Origin: Pinus tabuliformis
Lineage: Eukaryota; Streptophyta; Pinopsida; Pinales; Pinaceae
NCBI GenBank assembly: GCA_031772625.1
Contig: CM062818.1
Location: 1,679,000,667 to 1,679,064,666, forward strand
Direction: 5' to 3'
Length of the DNA stretch: 64,000 nt
In this document: in pieces, positions 33,878 to 44,300 of the stretch
How the letters are laid out: each line of letters starts with the position of its first letter
Position numbering within the stretch: the stretch's first letter is position 1
Program-made: the position numbers and the translations under genes
Notes under the pieces: model-generated
What the model saw: the letters and a program-made list of their open reading frames with translations, nothing else
Databases searched by the model: none
What the model was told of the DNA's origin: nothing

Positions 33878-34893
33878 TGTTATAGCTCCAAATCTCACTC
33901 TTATGGTTTGTGAGGCTGCACTTATGGCCTAGGGAAACCCCTCCTTCCAGACCTGGTCCAAAAATTTAAAAAACAGTGTTTTATTCCCTATACGCGACTT
34001 TGCCCTGTGTTAAACGCGTGTACACGCGGGTCTGTCATACCCAACCCGCGTGTATCTATTAAAACACTTAAAAAAAATATAATTTCCTCTTTTTCGGGCG
34101 GTGATCGCGGGTTTACCTGCTGGATCACCTGTTAGTGCCCGTGGCCCAACTGTTCCCAACCAACTCCTAACTAAAAAACTACTTTGGAGAGGGTATAAAA
34201 AGACATCAAAGGGAAGGCCAAGGGGAGAGAGAAAGGAGAGCAAGATTATTATGCTGAGATTTTTCCCTTAGACCAGGTCTGAAGTCCTTGGTGCATTCTG
34301 CACTTCCCCCATTTTGCATAGGAAACCCTTGTTTCCATGTGTATTGGTGATCATTCATCCTTGACATCATCATTGAGTAAGACTTGGAAGGAGCTCTTGT
34401 TGGAGGCTGGAGGCTGGAACGAATCCGGGAGGAAGCTTGCTTGGAGCCTGCTGAAGGTGTTCAGGTGATATCTTTCCGATATATGTACTTTATTTGCCTT
34501 TATATATAAAGAAACACGTCTTTGTTCCCGAATAATCTTTCTTTATGCTTATGAGATTCTTGTGTTGAATTCTTATGAAAGTGGTTACTTAAAGATTTTT
34601 TATAACTAACTTTATAGCATAAAGATGATTTATATATAAACTTCTATACATGTACTGTTGTGTTCTTTGATTTGTTTGTCTTGCAGGTCAGAGAAAGAAG
34701 AAGGGAACTCCAAGAAGGGTTTGCACCCTAACGGTCTTCTCGAACGTAGGACCTTAGGTATGTACCCTAAACATTAGAATTTGCTTGAAAGTAAAAAAGA
34801 TGGCTGTGTGTGTGTGTTTCTTTGTATAAGCAATTTTCAGTCTGGTAGGGTCTTAGCCCAAAGGATCCTAGGGGTATTTTCCCTTCAACCACA
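33878..34893 (+). repeat. B 3' LTR
   Basis: It starts TGTTATAGCTCC directly after the polypurine tract (ATTAGGGGGCATC), as in C. A TATA box TATAAAA is at 34194-34200. A GTGTGTGT run lies near 34805. The end is placed at TTCAACCACA (34891-34893) by comparison with the C LTR end CCCCCACAACA, so it is uncertain by a few bases. No second copy of this LTR is present in the window. Confidence 0.75.
33989..34056 (+). promoter_or_regulatory. CGCGTGTA box array in U3 of the B LTR
   Basis: TATACGCG at 33989, the perfect 14-bp palindrome CGCGTGTACACGCG at 34015-34028, and CCGCGTGTA at 34046. The last two CGCGTGTA cores are 32 bp apart (34015, 34047). The array ends about 140 bp upstream of the TATA box. 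Confidence 0.65.
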
Positions 34894-36118
34894 AGTATAG
34901 AGACTAGTACCTGAACCATGCCAAATTCATTGGACTTTGAGAATCAGGGTTACCTAAATACTAGTTCCCCAGTGTGTATGTGTTCCCAGAAATTGTACAT
35001 TACAGTCACATGAACTACAACCCTATCCAAAGGGCAGTAAGAGCTCCTCACCAGTCTGTTCTGTTTACTATCACTGTTGAATCGATTAACCAAATGCTCC
35101 AATTATAACCAAGCCAAAACCTAACCCCTCTTTCCATTGGAGACATGATGAACAAATATCCTACCCTCACATCAATCAAACTAGCTTAGTTGTTTTAGAA
35201 TTTTTTTTTCTTAACCACATGGTGAATCAGTAACTGCCTGGCCTAATCTAGGGGAGACCCAAGATCAAACCTCAACGCTGCCACTATAACACCAAGAGCA
35301 TAACCAACCACCTGCAAGTCGGCTATACTAAGTTCCTATCATTTTAGCAAGAGCAGACTCACTGGAAAGGGGAATCCGCCCCTCTAGCCACCACCACAGC
35401 AGGACATTGTACTCAATGAGATTTAAACTCCGGTCTGCCTGGGCATCACCCATGTGACTTACCGTCAAACCACACATCACTGTACTTAGTTGTTTTAGAT
35501 TTTTATCAGAGAATAACATTATATCCCAAAGGACCCTCCTCCTTATATATGGACTATATTCTCCAACCTTGGTCGAGATATGATAGATATGATATCTAGT
35601 GTACTAGGCTGCACCAATAGTGAATTCATCAATGAGATCATAATATCCATCATGTCAATCTATTCTCTTGGCCAACCACTATCCATCATATTTGACTATG
35701 CAAAGTTCATTGCTGACAGAATGCATGATCAATTTATGAGGTTGGAAATGAAAGGGTGTTCAAATATTCTTTAGTTCTGTATCATTTATTCTTGTACTAC
35801 CAAGCTGATAGGTTTCCAATTGCCCTCCAAAAGCTTGATTCTAAAGGAAACCCCATATCAGTGATCTTCTAGACTTCTTTGATTCATCCGTTTAATTCTC
35901 CATACTCCTATATAGATTTCATAGACCTCTTTATTTATCCTGTAATAACCATGCTGCTAGGAAACCCTCCACCCAAGATCAGTGCAGACATCAAGAGGGT
36001 CTTGCAACTGTCAAAGAAATACAAAGTAGGGGATTGGTACTTGTACCAAAACCATACAGAAATCAGAATATATGGATGTGTGTTGCCACCTTACAAAATG
36101 CCAAAGTCTTGGCGATTC
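34894..36118 (+). pseudogene. A third ORF (function unknown), degraded, split by a SINE
   Basis: Translation across stops gives VYVFPEIVHYSHMNYNP, FTITVESINQMLQL, DMMNKYPTLTSIKLA (then the SINE), IADRMHDQFMRLEMKGCS and, open at 35879-36110, YSYIDFIDLFIYPVITMLLG and LQLSKKYKVGDWYLYQNHTE. I do not recognise a domain. It lies between pol and an LTR of A, the position where env-like or extra ORFs sit in plant gypsy elements. At least six stops or shifts are present. It joins abruptly to A LTR sequence at about 36119. Confidence 0.55.
35185..35499 (-). mobile_element. tRNA-derived SINE with 15-bp target duplication
   Basis: The body at 35200-35484 is flanked on both sides by CTTAGTTGTTTTAGA (35185-35199 and 35485-35499), a perfect 15-bp duplication. 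On the minus strand it starts near 35484 with an A-box-like TGGTTTGACGG (35471-35461). A B-box GGAGTTTAAATCTC follows at 35431-35418, about 40 bases later, as in a RNA polymerase III promoter. It ends with a GAAAAAAAAA tail. Length is about 285 bp. It is mobilised by LINE machinery in trans and inserted within the A third ORF. Confidence 0.9.
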
Positions 36119-37877
36119 ACACATCAGGATCAACGGCCGAGATCATGTCGCAATATCGCTATCGGGATAGCCAAAGGGGCGGGGCCTTCACATATGATAT
36201 GCTTCCAACCCGATGAGCCTGACCCGATGGCGTTTTAAATTATTTCTGATAAATTGTCGGGTCCATAGCGATATCACTATCGGTGTTTTCAAAGAGTTGG
36301 GGCTTTTAAATAAGACATGTATGCGACCCAATGGGTCGGACGCGGTGGAGATATAAAGGATTTTTTATAAATTCTCAGGTCCGCGCGCTAAGGCCGTTTT
36401 CAATGATTTTTGGCGCATTTTTATATAATGAAATATAAGGAAATATAAAGGAAGCCTTGGCGGGTGCTGATAGTGATGAAGCCCGGACCCGATGGGGTCC
36501 GAGAAGTAAAATATATATGTTTTCAAGTCCGCCAAAAGCAAATTTCCCATGTTTTGCAGTAGTTTTCAATGTATTTTCAAATATAAAGAAAAGAGGAGCA
36601 TCGGCGGTATCGGCCCATATCACAATCGGGGAAACCAGTTGTGCATAGCATTTTCATATATGAGAGTCGATGCGATGAGACCCGGACCCAATGGGTTTCT
36701 GGAACGAAATTATTTAATATTTGAAGTCCGCTAAAGGGAATTTTTCATGTTTTGCAGTAGTTTTGCATGTATTTGCAAATACAAGGAAACAAAGCATTGG
36801 CCGGCTATCATATGTGATTGTAGCCTGAATCGCAGACCCGATATATGATTTAACCATGCCTCAGGACTTTTAAAGAACAAAAGAAGCAGTGATGGGCAGG
36901 AAGGAGCAGCTTGGCAGCGTTTCACTGTTTATAAGAAAAACATTCATGATTGAGTCGTTTTAATGTTCAGCAGCTGCAACTAATCAACAATATGGCCGAG
37001 GAGGAAGCAGGACACCACCGATCAGTTCAGAGCATTCAATGGTTATGGGTTTCACCCATATTTCACTCCACCTGACCAAGGAGGACCTCAGAGTGCGAGA
37101 AAGGGTCAAATCCATTTAAAACACAGTTAGATTTGTATCAGAGGCCCATTTCTAAGTGTGAATGTGGTTGGTGGCCATTTATGGGCTCCTCCACGCATTG
37201 TTTAGCAGAGATATTTTGTATTGTAACACCATATATACTCAGAACACAGAATGTAAGGGATTGATGAGTGTTTGATGAATGAGAGCTTATTGTAGCCTTT
37301 TAACTTCTGGAGACTGTTAATACTATGAGACCTGCAGCTTCTGGTCTTGATTTCCACTAATACAAGCTTCTTTTGCTGTCACCTGCTCGCTTCTCACTTC
37401 TTCTATGTTCCAGGCTCTGCTTGCTTGCATTTATTGATATGCTGTGAATGTTTAACATCAGAGGGGCTGTCATCCCACCTCAATGTTACAATTTAGTGGT
37501 TTATTGATTTTTGCTTGCAGATTGCTGTTCTTTAAGTAACAGAGAGCTCTCATCCTCCCTGTTTATTGAATAATAGCCTTGCAGACCTTCTAACTAGTTG
37601 CAGTTGGCCATCACAGGGTCCTGTGCATCTGTTGGTGCAATCAGTCTTCTCCATTATCACTTTTAACTTAAACTGTGAGTAGTTGGTGGTTGAAAGCCTG
37701 GTTGTTTGGGGGTCTTCGCCCATGTCTGGGGATAGTCATAGTAGGAGCAGTTATCTGGCTTAAATGTGTTGTACATCTTCCATTTATCCATCATTTTATC
37801 CAACAAAACTATTGAATTTTTAATGTTCCTGAGCATCACCGATTTACAACCTAGGTGAGTTTCTTGGGCTGATAACA
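36119..37877 (+). repeat. Second A LTR, left end missing
   Basis: It matches 14665-16432 along its whole length with scattered differences, and ends GATAACA at 37877 before the primer site. A TATA-like ATATATAC lies near 37231. The first about 650 bp of the LTR, including most of the ATCGGCG cluster, are absent. It adjoins the third-ORF remnant without a TG start, so the left edge is a rearrangement breakpoint. Confidence 0.85.
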
Positions 37878-37882
37878 TTAAT

Positions 37883-37900
37883 TGGCGCTGTTGTCAGGGA
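37883..37900 (+). other. Primer-binding site of the second A unit
   Basis: TGGCGCTGTTGTCAGGGA is the tRNA-Asp-type site with a few changes. Its presence shows that the LTR at 36119-37877 acts as a 5' LTR for the gag at 38066. Confidence 0.75.
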
Positions 37901-38065
37901 GCGAAGAGAATCGGAGCTCAAGCTTCCTTGGGAAAACGACATAGTTTCAAGCTTTGATGATAGACAAAGTTTGAACACATACATTGGTTGTAATCATCTG
38001 TCTAGCGACTCCATTAGTGGCAGACCATCCTTTGGCGACTCCACATTGAAGTTCTAGCTTAGTTT

Positions 38066-38575
38066 GTGACGCATACAAGAAGGAATCCTCAGAAATTTCC
38101 AACTGAACCGTTGCTTGACCCTGAAAAGGTTGTTAAATCGAAGAAATCATCAAAGAAAGGGGCATCAGGATCAGGTAAGCCTAAAAGCTCTGATTTATCT
38201 ATGAAAAATGAGTTTATAGTTGAAGAATCACAACTTGAAGTCTTGGAGCCTAGCGCTGTTAATAAAGAAATTCCTTCAAAGATTAGTTCAGCCCCTTGTG
38301 CAGTCAGTTCCCCTTTGAATCTTAGTCCAAAGAAAGCTTCCCATACTGTCCAAAACATCCCAATATCTCTGCCATCTATTGCATTGTTTCCTACTGCTCC
38401 ATCTGTTAGTATTCCTCCACATATTCCAAATATGGCAGGACAGCAAGCGCCCACTAGGATTGAGAGGATTGTTGCTGCTAGATATGGACCTTTGGAATTT
38501 CCTGTGCCTCTAAATCCTATGCCTATGGGAGAATATCAAAAATATATGCCTAAATTTACTGGAACAGAGGGAGTG
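38066..38575 (+). pseudogene. Second A gag, N-terminal part, cut by element C
   Basis: Nearly identical to 16621-17118. It lacks the TAA that breaks the first copy (CAA here) and reads on through QQAPTRIERIVAARYGP into MPKFTGTEG. Element C starts at 38576 after GAGTG. The coding sequence resumes at 53531 with GAGTG ACAGCTGAAG, so the frame was interrupted by the insertion. It runs only to 53569, where element E has inserted. Confidence 0.9.
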
Positions 38576-38769
38576 TGTTATAGACATTTTTGTGCCTTAC
38601 AGCATAGAGCATGAAATGTCAATAATCTAAGGGATCCAAAGTCCCTAAACATGTTGTTCTTACCCTTAGAGGAACAAGGTCAGCAAACCACAGCACTACA
38701 AATCAGTTCTCCACTGAAAAAATACTCAAAACAGGTCAATTTTGGATCAAAGCAGCTGCTCCAAAGGCT

Positions 38770-38853
38770 ACCTGCGTTGCATAGCAGGTGCAACAAAGGC
38801 TACCTGCGTTGCATAGCAGGTACAACAAAGGCTACCTGCGCTGGGTGTACCTT
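38770..38853 (+). promoter_or_regulatory. Three ACCTGCG boxes at exact 32-bp spacing in the C 5' LTR
   Basis: ACCTGCGTTGCATAGCAGGT at 38770 and 38802, then ACCTGCGCTG at 38834. The first two have inverted ends ACCTGC/GCAGGT. The spacing is 32 bp each time, and each box is preceded by CAAAGGCT. The array lies about 210-290 bp upstream of the TATA box. The 3' LTR copy is at 52678-52761. Confidence 0.7.
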
Positions 38854-39060
38854 GACATGTGGAGGAATCTTTCTGTCAATGTGCCAGTGCCCAGGAAGCT
38901 TCCAGAAAGACACTTGATCATAAGATTCGCCTGATGATGAGTTAAGAGCTTCTAAAACTCCAAGTGGAAGACAGAAACTCCAAGTGAAGAACTGAAGAAC
39001 AACTGGAGATGAAGAGGACAACAAGTCACACATCAAGCTCGCTTATCTTCACTCCAAAAC

Positions 39061-39103
39061 TCTATATAAGGATCTCATCCAATGGGATCTGGGGGGGGGG
39101 GGG
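39061..39103 (+). promoter_or_regulatory. C LTR core promoter: TATA box and G tract
   Basis: TCTATATAAGG at 39061 is followed 20 bases after the box by a G13 run and AATTC. The 3' LTR has the same TATA at 52971 and a G10 run at 52999-53008. The G run sits at the expected start site, and its length differs between the LTRs. Confidence 0.65.
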
Positions 39104-39628
39104 AATTCAGTGCAAAGAATCGCTGTTGGTTTGCAGTTGAGAGTATTGGGTGATTGCTTGAGGGAGGTGAAGAAGAGATTTCTCTCCGTCGGGAAGGTGA
39201 TGCTGGATTGGACCTCTCATGGTTGTATCACCGCCTAAACCTTACTTCCATATATTAATAAAGCATTTGAGGTTCTTCTATTCGCATGTGTTTCAATGAT
39301 GTATTGTCTTACTTGCGTTTTTGATTTATGCTAATCCTTGAATCATTTATGCATGCATGCTTCTTGCAGTTTCCTTTTCTTGTCTTATTTGCAGGATCTC
39401 GTGTAGCTGGGCCCGTGAAAAGACTTGGAGCTGGGAGCAAGCGGCAAACAAAGGAGATAGGATCGACCATTTGCGCAAAACATCGGTAAGTGGATCTCTC
39501 CCTTTTATCTCTTGCATGTCATAAAGAAGAAACTTTAGATAGCTTTGCTTCCAGCTGTTGCTAAGGAACTGTTACCCTTAGAGTGGGTTAGGGTCATTCC
39601 GAGTTGGATACTTTCCCCCACAATAGAC

Positions 39629-39646
39629 TGGCGACTCCACTGGGGA
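39629..39646 (+). other. C primer-binding site
   Basis: TGGCGACTCCACTGGGGA lies three bases after the LTR. Ogre/Tat-type elements use a site of this kind, probably tRNA-Arg. I am not certain of the tRNA. Confidence 0.75.
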
Positions 39647-41352
39647 TCGTGTCTTGTTGGTAGCTTGTGTTTCTTGCTATTCATTTCTTAAACAAAAGAG
39701 TACCGAATCGAACTGCATTCGAGTCCTTCGAATGCAAAGTAGAGGGGCAGCTACTCTAGCCCAGTGCTGGGCATGTTTATGATTTGAAGAGCTGATCCAC
39801 AAGGACTCTTTTTTGCTCTTTGTGATAGTTTTCATCTTCCTTTAATCATCCTCTAGTGCATACTTGACTGACAGCCTCTGATTTGGCCAAAAACCGTTCA
39901 TTTTTGAGAAAACTGTGAGCCGGAATTTGAGAGAGACGAGAGTTGTCTCATCAGTGCAGCTGCAACAAAGGCTACCTGCACTGACAACGCAGGTCCCGAA
40001 GGGGCTACCTGCGCTGCATCTCAGATTGACAGTGCAGCACCTGCGCTGATCCAGTTTTGCCTTGTGCAGCTGGGATTACCCACTGTCTGTTGCCCAGTTT
40101 TCAGTATTGTTTTTGCAGCCTGTTGTCAACCTGTATACCCAGCTGAAACCACTTCTCTTTGCCTTCATTCCTCCTCAGTTGTATGAAGAAACCGTGATTG
40201 TTCTTATTGTATTTCTTTCTGTCATTCACTGTTTCCCATAGCGAAAGTGAACTAGTCTTGCTATGACCTCTTGGATCTAGACCTGTGAGAAAGTGTCGTT
40301 GTGATTCTAAGAGCTAGTTTATTACTGTTCATAGCTGCTTGAGCATTTGCTTTCGTTATATGGTTCGAATTTCAGTATTTCTTGTGTTGAAATGAGTGAA
40401 TCTTAAGGTGTTCTTTTGATTATTGGACAAAACTTGTTTGCTTACGCTTGAAATTGAATTCGAAATTATACAATAGCTTTCTTTTTGTAATCACCAACAT
40501 TAAGGAAGAAGAAAAGAAATACTTGCATTGTGCATGTGCATTTTGACAGTTTGCATGTCGATTTAGGAAGAGTGGATTAGTGTGTGCTCTATGATCTGTT
40601 TGAAAAGATGATGTGTTTCTTTTCCTTCAATAGTTAAGGTTTTCATAAGTTGAAAGAATTGAAAAAGCTTGCTTATCATTCTTAGACTGCATTTAGGAGT
40701 TGTCTCATACATCACGTGGTGATCCATAAAGGCAAACTGCTAAACAAGATCAACCTAAAAAGAACTGAATTTATCTAACAATGCTTTGAAACATAACGAA
40801 ACACAGTAGAGGTCTAGGTAGAGACGTGAACCGGCGTCGTTAAACATAGTGACTGTCGATCTCTACGAAGGTGGGTGATTCCTCCTGAGGGACGATAGCA
40901 CTAATACGGACTTGTGCCCCCGCGTACCGTCGCGTATATTGGGGGACCCCTATAGGAACAAAGCCTTTATCCATAGGAAGCCGTGTCGGCCGCCCTACTG
41001 ATCGCAATGCAGTGAACACAGCATTCATGAAGATCGACCACTCGTACCGTAAAACGTATTCTGTGGTTTCGCGAAAGGTTTGGCACACCCTTGCCTAGAA
41101 CTCCAGAGTAGTTTCTTTTGGCCTTTTTCAAACTCTATAACTGAAAAAGTCCATCCGAGCATTTGTCACTTCAGGCTCGTTAATACATCGAAGGAGACTA
41201 GAGTCATCTTTAGCTTTTTCTCGACTCTTAAAACATGAAAAAGCAAGTTGTGTCTTAAAAGCGTCTAAAATTAATTCAATTCGAAAAACACATTTTACCT
41301 TGTGCATTGTTGGTTGATCAAGTAATCCACAACCGTGGAAGAAAGTCAATCG
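39647..41352 (+). other. C 5' leader
   Basis: 1.7 kb with no credible gene. Three ACCTGC boxes lie at 39974, 40007 and 40039 (spacing 33 and 32), with an ACGCAGGT between the first two. Three interleaved-stem units lie at 41106-41245, just before gag. The frame at 40840-41088 on the minus strand has no recognisable motif. Confidence 0.65.
41106..41245 (+). other. Interleaved-stem units in the C leader
   Basis: Unit 1: GAGT 41106-41109 pairs with ACTC 41132-41135, and CTTTTTCA 41123-41130 pairs with TGAAAAAG 41142-41149. Unit 3: GAGTC 41201-41205 with GACTC 41223-41227, and GCTTTTTC 41213-41220 with GAAAAAGC 41237-41244. Unit 2 near 41156 is weaker (GAGC/GCTC, CTTC/GAAG). The order S1, S2, S1', S2' gives a pseudoknot topology. 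Confidence 0.7.
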
Positions 41353-44300
41353 ATGAACCGTCGTTCGTGGAGGAACACGAGACAAACATCTTTGTCCCCG
41401 GAATCAAAAACAACCCAGGCAAAGCGACCTCGTTCAACTGGTTCCAAATCTCCTGTCAAAGTTAGAACAAGTGTTCCAACGACATCTGAGGTTCCAGTTA
41501 CTCCAAACATTTCTGGAAACCCTGCCCCTATTGAAGAAGTTCAACAGCCCCAGAAGGACAGTAACACTGATCCTAGTCTGAAAGCAAATACTTGTGTTAC
41601 TGAATCAGGTCCATCAGTGATCGGTTCAGAGAGTCTTGCTCCTCAGACAACTGTCGCTGTCGAAACAACCCCTTCTTCGGCACCAGAAATATTCTACGGA
41701 CCTGACGGTCTTCCTCTTCCACCCGGCCTGATCGCAATAGAAGAGATTGTAGAAGATCCGCAAGCAACTACTCCAACACATTTTGGAGCAGGGATCACTC
41801 TACTTCCTACTGCATCAGAAGCTAGCCTATCACCCAGAGAAGTTCCTAAAGAATCACTAGGAAATCTACTGGATAGACTCAAAATGTCGGAACAACCGTC
41901 AACATCTAGGACTGTGCCAAATGACACAGCGACAGCAGAACTCCCTGCAGTCATTCCGACAATGTTCGCCGGCATACCATCTGTCCCTAACCCTCAACAG
42001 CTGGAGGGGGTCCCTTCGGGGGCCATGACGACAGTATGGTCTGTTCCTGTTTGTTCTCCCGGGATAATGCCTGGTAACTCCTATGTTGGAACTCAACAGA
42101 TTGATCCTTTTGGAAATCAGTTTGGGCAATCCGATCCTCGAGGTGTAATAAATCCTCTCGGTTCCGGACCACCACCGTATGGGGGGCAATATGCTTTTTC
42201 ATTACCCCCTCCGGGAGGTTACCCATACGGGAGTTCACAACCATATTCAGGTTATACTGGAATAACTACAAGTGGTTGGATACCTATGCTACCCCAGCAA
42301 CCAAGAGTTGTGTATTCTATGCAACAACAAATGCCTATGACGAACATCCCGACGACACCAGCAATTGTGACTGTGTCGCAAGATCAAACGATACCTGTTG
42401 CATGTCAACCTCAGTTTTCTCAGGTTGTAATGCAACAACCCTTTGACCCTGCAACCCAACCACAATCGCCGACTGGCGGGGCGACACAAGCACAAACAGG
42501 TATTCTTACCCCTCATCTTGGCCCAGTGGTAAGCATCGCACAACAACCAATGGTATCACAACCATGGTTGGTGCAGTATCAACAACCGCAGTTCCAGCAA
42601 GTGTACCAAGGTACCGAGCAGCAAATTTTTGCGAACAATGGACAACCGTCCCTACAATACGGTCAAAACCAACCACTCTATGGTGGAGTAGTCCATCAAC
42701 CGTATCAGTCATATCAGCATCAATTGCATTATGCTGGTATGCAAAGACCAACTGCTCAGGCGATTCCGTCGTATCCTGGCTACGCTTCACCTAACTTGAG
42801 TCAACAACTGCCATTCGTGGCAACTTTGGAGTTACCCGATTTACATCGGTTTACAAACGATCCAATTGCCTACGCCCCTTGGTGGCCAGCGATTCCTCAC
42901 AAGCTTCCCTCTGAAATTCCTAAATTCAATGGAAACCCGGGTGAAGACCCGTCGAATCACATCATGACCTTTCATCTGTGGTGTTCATCGAACACTCTGA
43001 ACGATGATTCGATAAGACTTCGCCTCTTCCAGAGGACATTGACAGGTCCGGCGGCCAAATGGTATATAGAATTGCCAAGAGCCTCTTTCGACAATTTCAG
43101 TTCCTTAGCCACGACTTTCTTAACCCATTTTCAATTACCTATCAGGTATGAAACAGGAACCGAGATACTGACCAACTTCAAACAGACGACAACTACTCAC
43201 ATATCTGATCATATACATGAGTGGCGTCGTCGTCGTAGGATGGTGAAAACATACGTTCCTGATCACCTACTAGCTGAATGGTTTATAAAGTCACTGCTTC
43301 CAGCTATAACGGAAGATGTGGCCAAAGGGGGAGTCGTAACAGAGGAGCAAGTTATTTCTCGTGCTCAATATTTAGACTTGGTATATACTCAGTTGGGCAC
43401 GCTCTATGACAAAATACCTGATGCCCCCAGACCTGAATTTTCAATTCCTCCCCCTCCTAAATCGAATATTGACTCTCATGCCGGAGATGGCGTAATTGGC
43501 ACTGCAAGCGCGAAGTCGAGAAAGGCTTCACCTCAGAAAGCCCGTAAGACTTCAGATCGAAATGCCCATGAAGAGATTCTTGCTTCGGAAGTAAATGCCA
43601 TATCAACAGATAAAGGCAAAGAAACCAATCAACCAGGAAGCAAGAAGAAACAAAACAAAGGGAAGAAGAAGCAACAAGATGGTCCGTCACCTGAAAAAAC
43701 TTCTTCTAACTCTCCTGGGAAGGGGAAAAAGAAATGGTCCTGTACGATATGTGACGAAGATCACAAGACATCAGAGTGTCCGTACAAAGCTGAGCTCAAG
43801 AGATTCTTTAAAAGTCCAAAGAACCCAGCTGTGTTGACTGACCCGTTTCCCAACCCAGGTCAAAATATGGTTGATAGTGGAAATGCTTCCCCGTCGCAAG
43901 TGCTGATGTTGTCGATCTCTAAGCAGCAAAATGATGCTTTGATTTCGACGAGCAAAGATTATGGGAATCCGCAACTATCAAACGAAAAAGGTAAAGATCA
44001 ACCTAGTAGTTCGACAACAACTTCGACAGAAGTTGTCCCACCCATAATGCCAGAATTAACGATAAAACCACCTAAGGGTGTAGTACACAAGTCGACGTTT
44101 AATCCTCGTGCCAGAGCGGCGCAGCATTATAACATAGTAGAAGATTTGGCTCAATCACCATCTGCTATGTCGACTCTAGAAGTACTACAAAATTGTCCAT
44201 CCCAAAGGCAGGCATTGTTATCGGCAATAGGGGGGGTTGATCCTAAGGATTCCAATCTTGTGTCCTTTGATCACAAAGGGTATGACCCTCAGTTACCAGC

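Larger units (their letters stand above)
24300..34893 (+). mobile_element. Ty3/gypsy element B, 5'-truncated
   Basis: In order: end of gag, protease, reverse transcriptase, RNase H and integrase (to 28997), second RNase H (29099-29524), an antisense gene (30941-29649), a 2.6-kb untranslated tract, a polypurine tract at 33866-33875 and the 3' LTR (33878-34893). The 5' LTR, leader and capsid half of gag are missing, so the left junction near 24300 is a deletion or recombination point. It is homologous throughout to element C but clearly diverged. Confidence 0.85.
14009..38575 (+). mobile_element. Tat-like Ty3/gypsy family A: LTR-gag-PR-RNH-RT-INT-ORF3-LTR-gag, interrupted by B
   Basis: The components are: 5' LTR 14009-16432, primer site, gag, protease, RNase H, reverse transcriptase and integrase to 22505, non-coding sequence to about 24300, element B (24300-34893), a degraded third ORF with a SINE (34894-36118), a second A LTR (36119-37877), its own primer site and a second gag cut at 38575 by element C. 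The second LTR is followed by internal sequence, so two A units are arranged in tandem around a shared or abutting LTR. All A frames carry stops or shifts. The reverse transcriptase and integrase sequences look like the Tat lineage, judged by eye. Confidence 0.7.
38576..39625 (+). repeat. C 5' LTR, 1050 bp
   Basis: It starts TGTTATAGACATTTTTGTGC and ends CCCCCACAATA. TATA box TATATAAG is at 39063-39070. A 13-G run at 39091-39103 lies 21-33 bases downstream, where transcription would start. Three boxes at 32-bp spacing lie in U3. Confidence 0.95.

Noticed and set aside
36119..37877. 3' LTR of the first A unit followed by flanking host DNA
   Set aside because: A primer-binding site and gag follow directly, so it also acts as a 5' LTR. 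A tandem arrangement explains it better.
38770..38853. Regular 32-bp repeats resembling a CRISPR array
   Set aside because: There are only three units, the interval sequences are repeats rather than unique spacers, and they lie in a plant LTR. No cas genes are present.
40840..41088. 82-aa minus-strand frame in the C leader as a second antisense gene
   Set aside because: No homologue elsewhere in the window, no splice or TATA context, and no domain.
42289..42790. Minus-strand open frames within C gag
   Set aside because: They are shadows of the Gln/Pro-rich gag region with no independent start context or domain.
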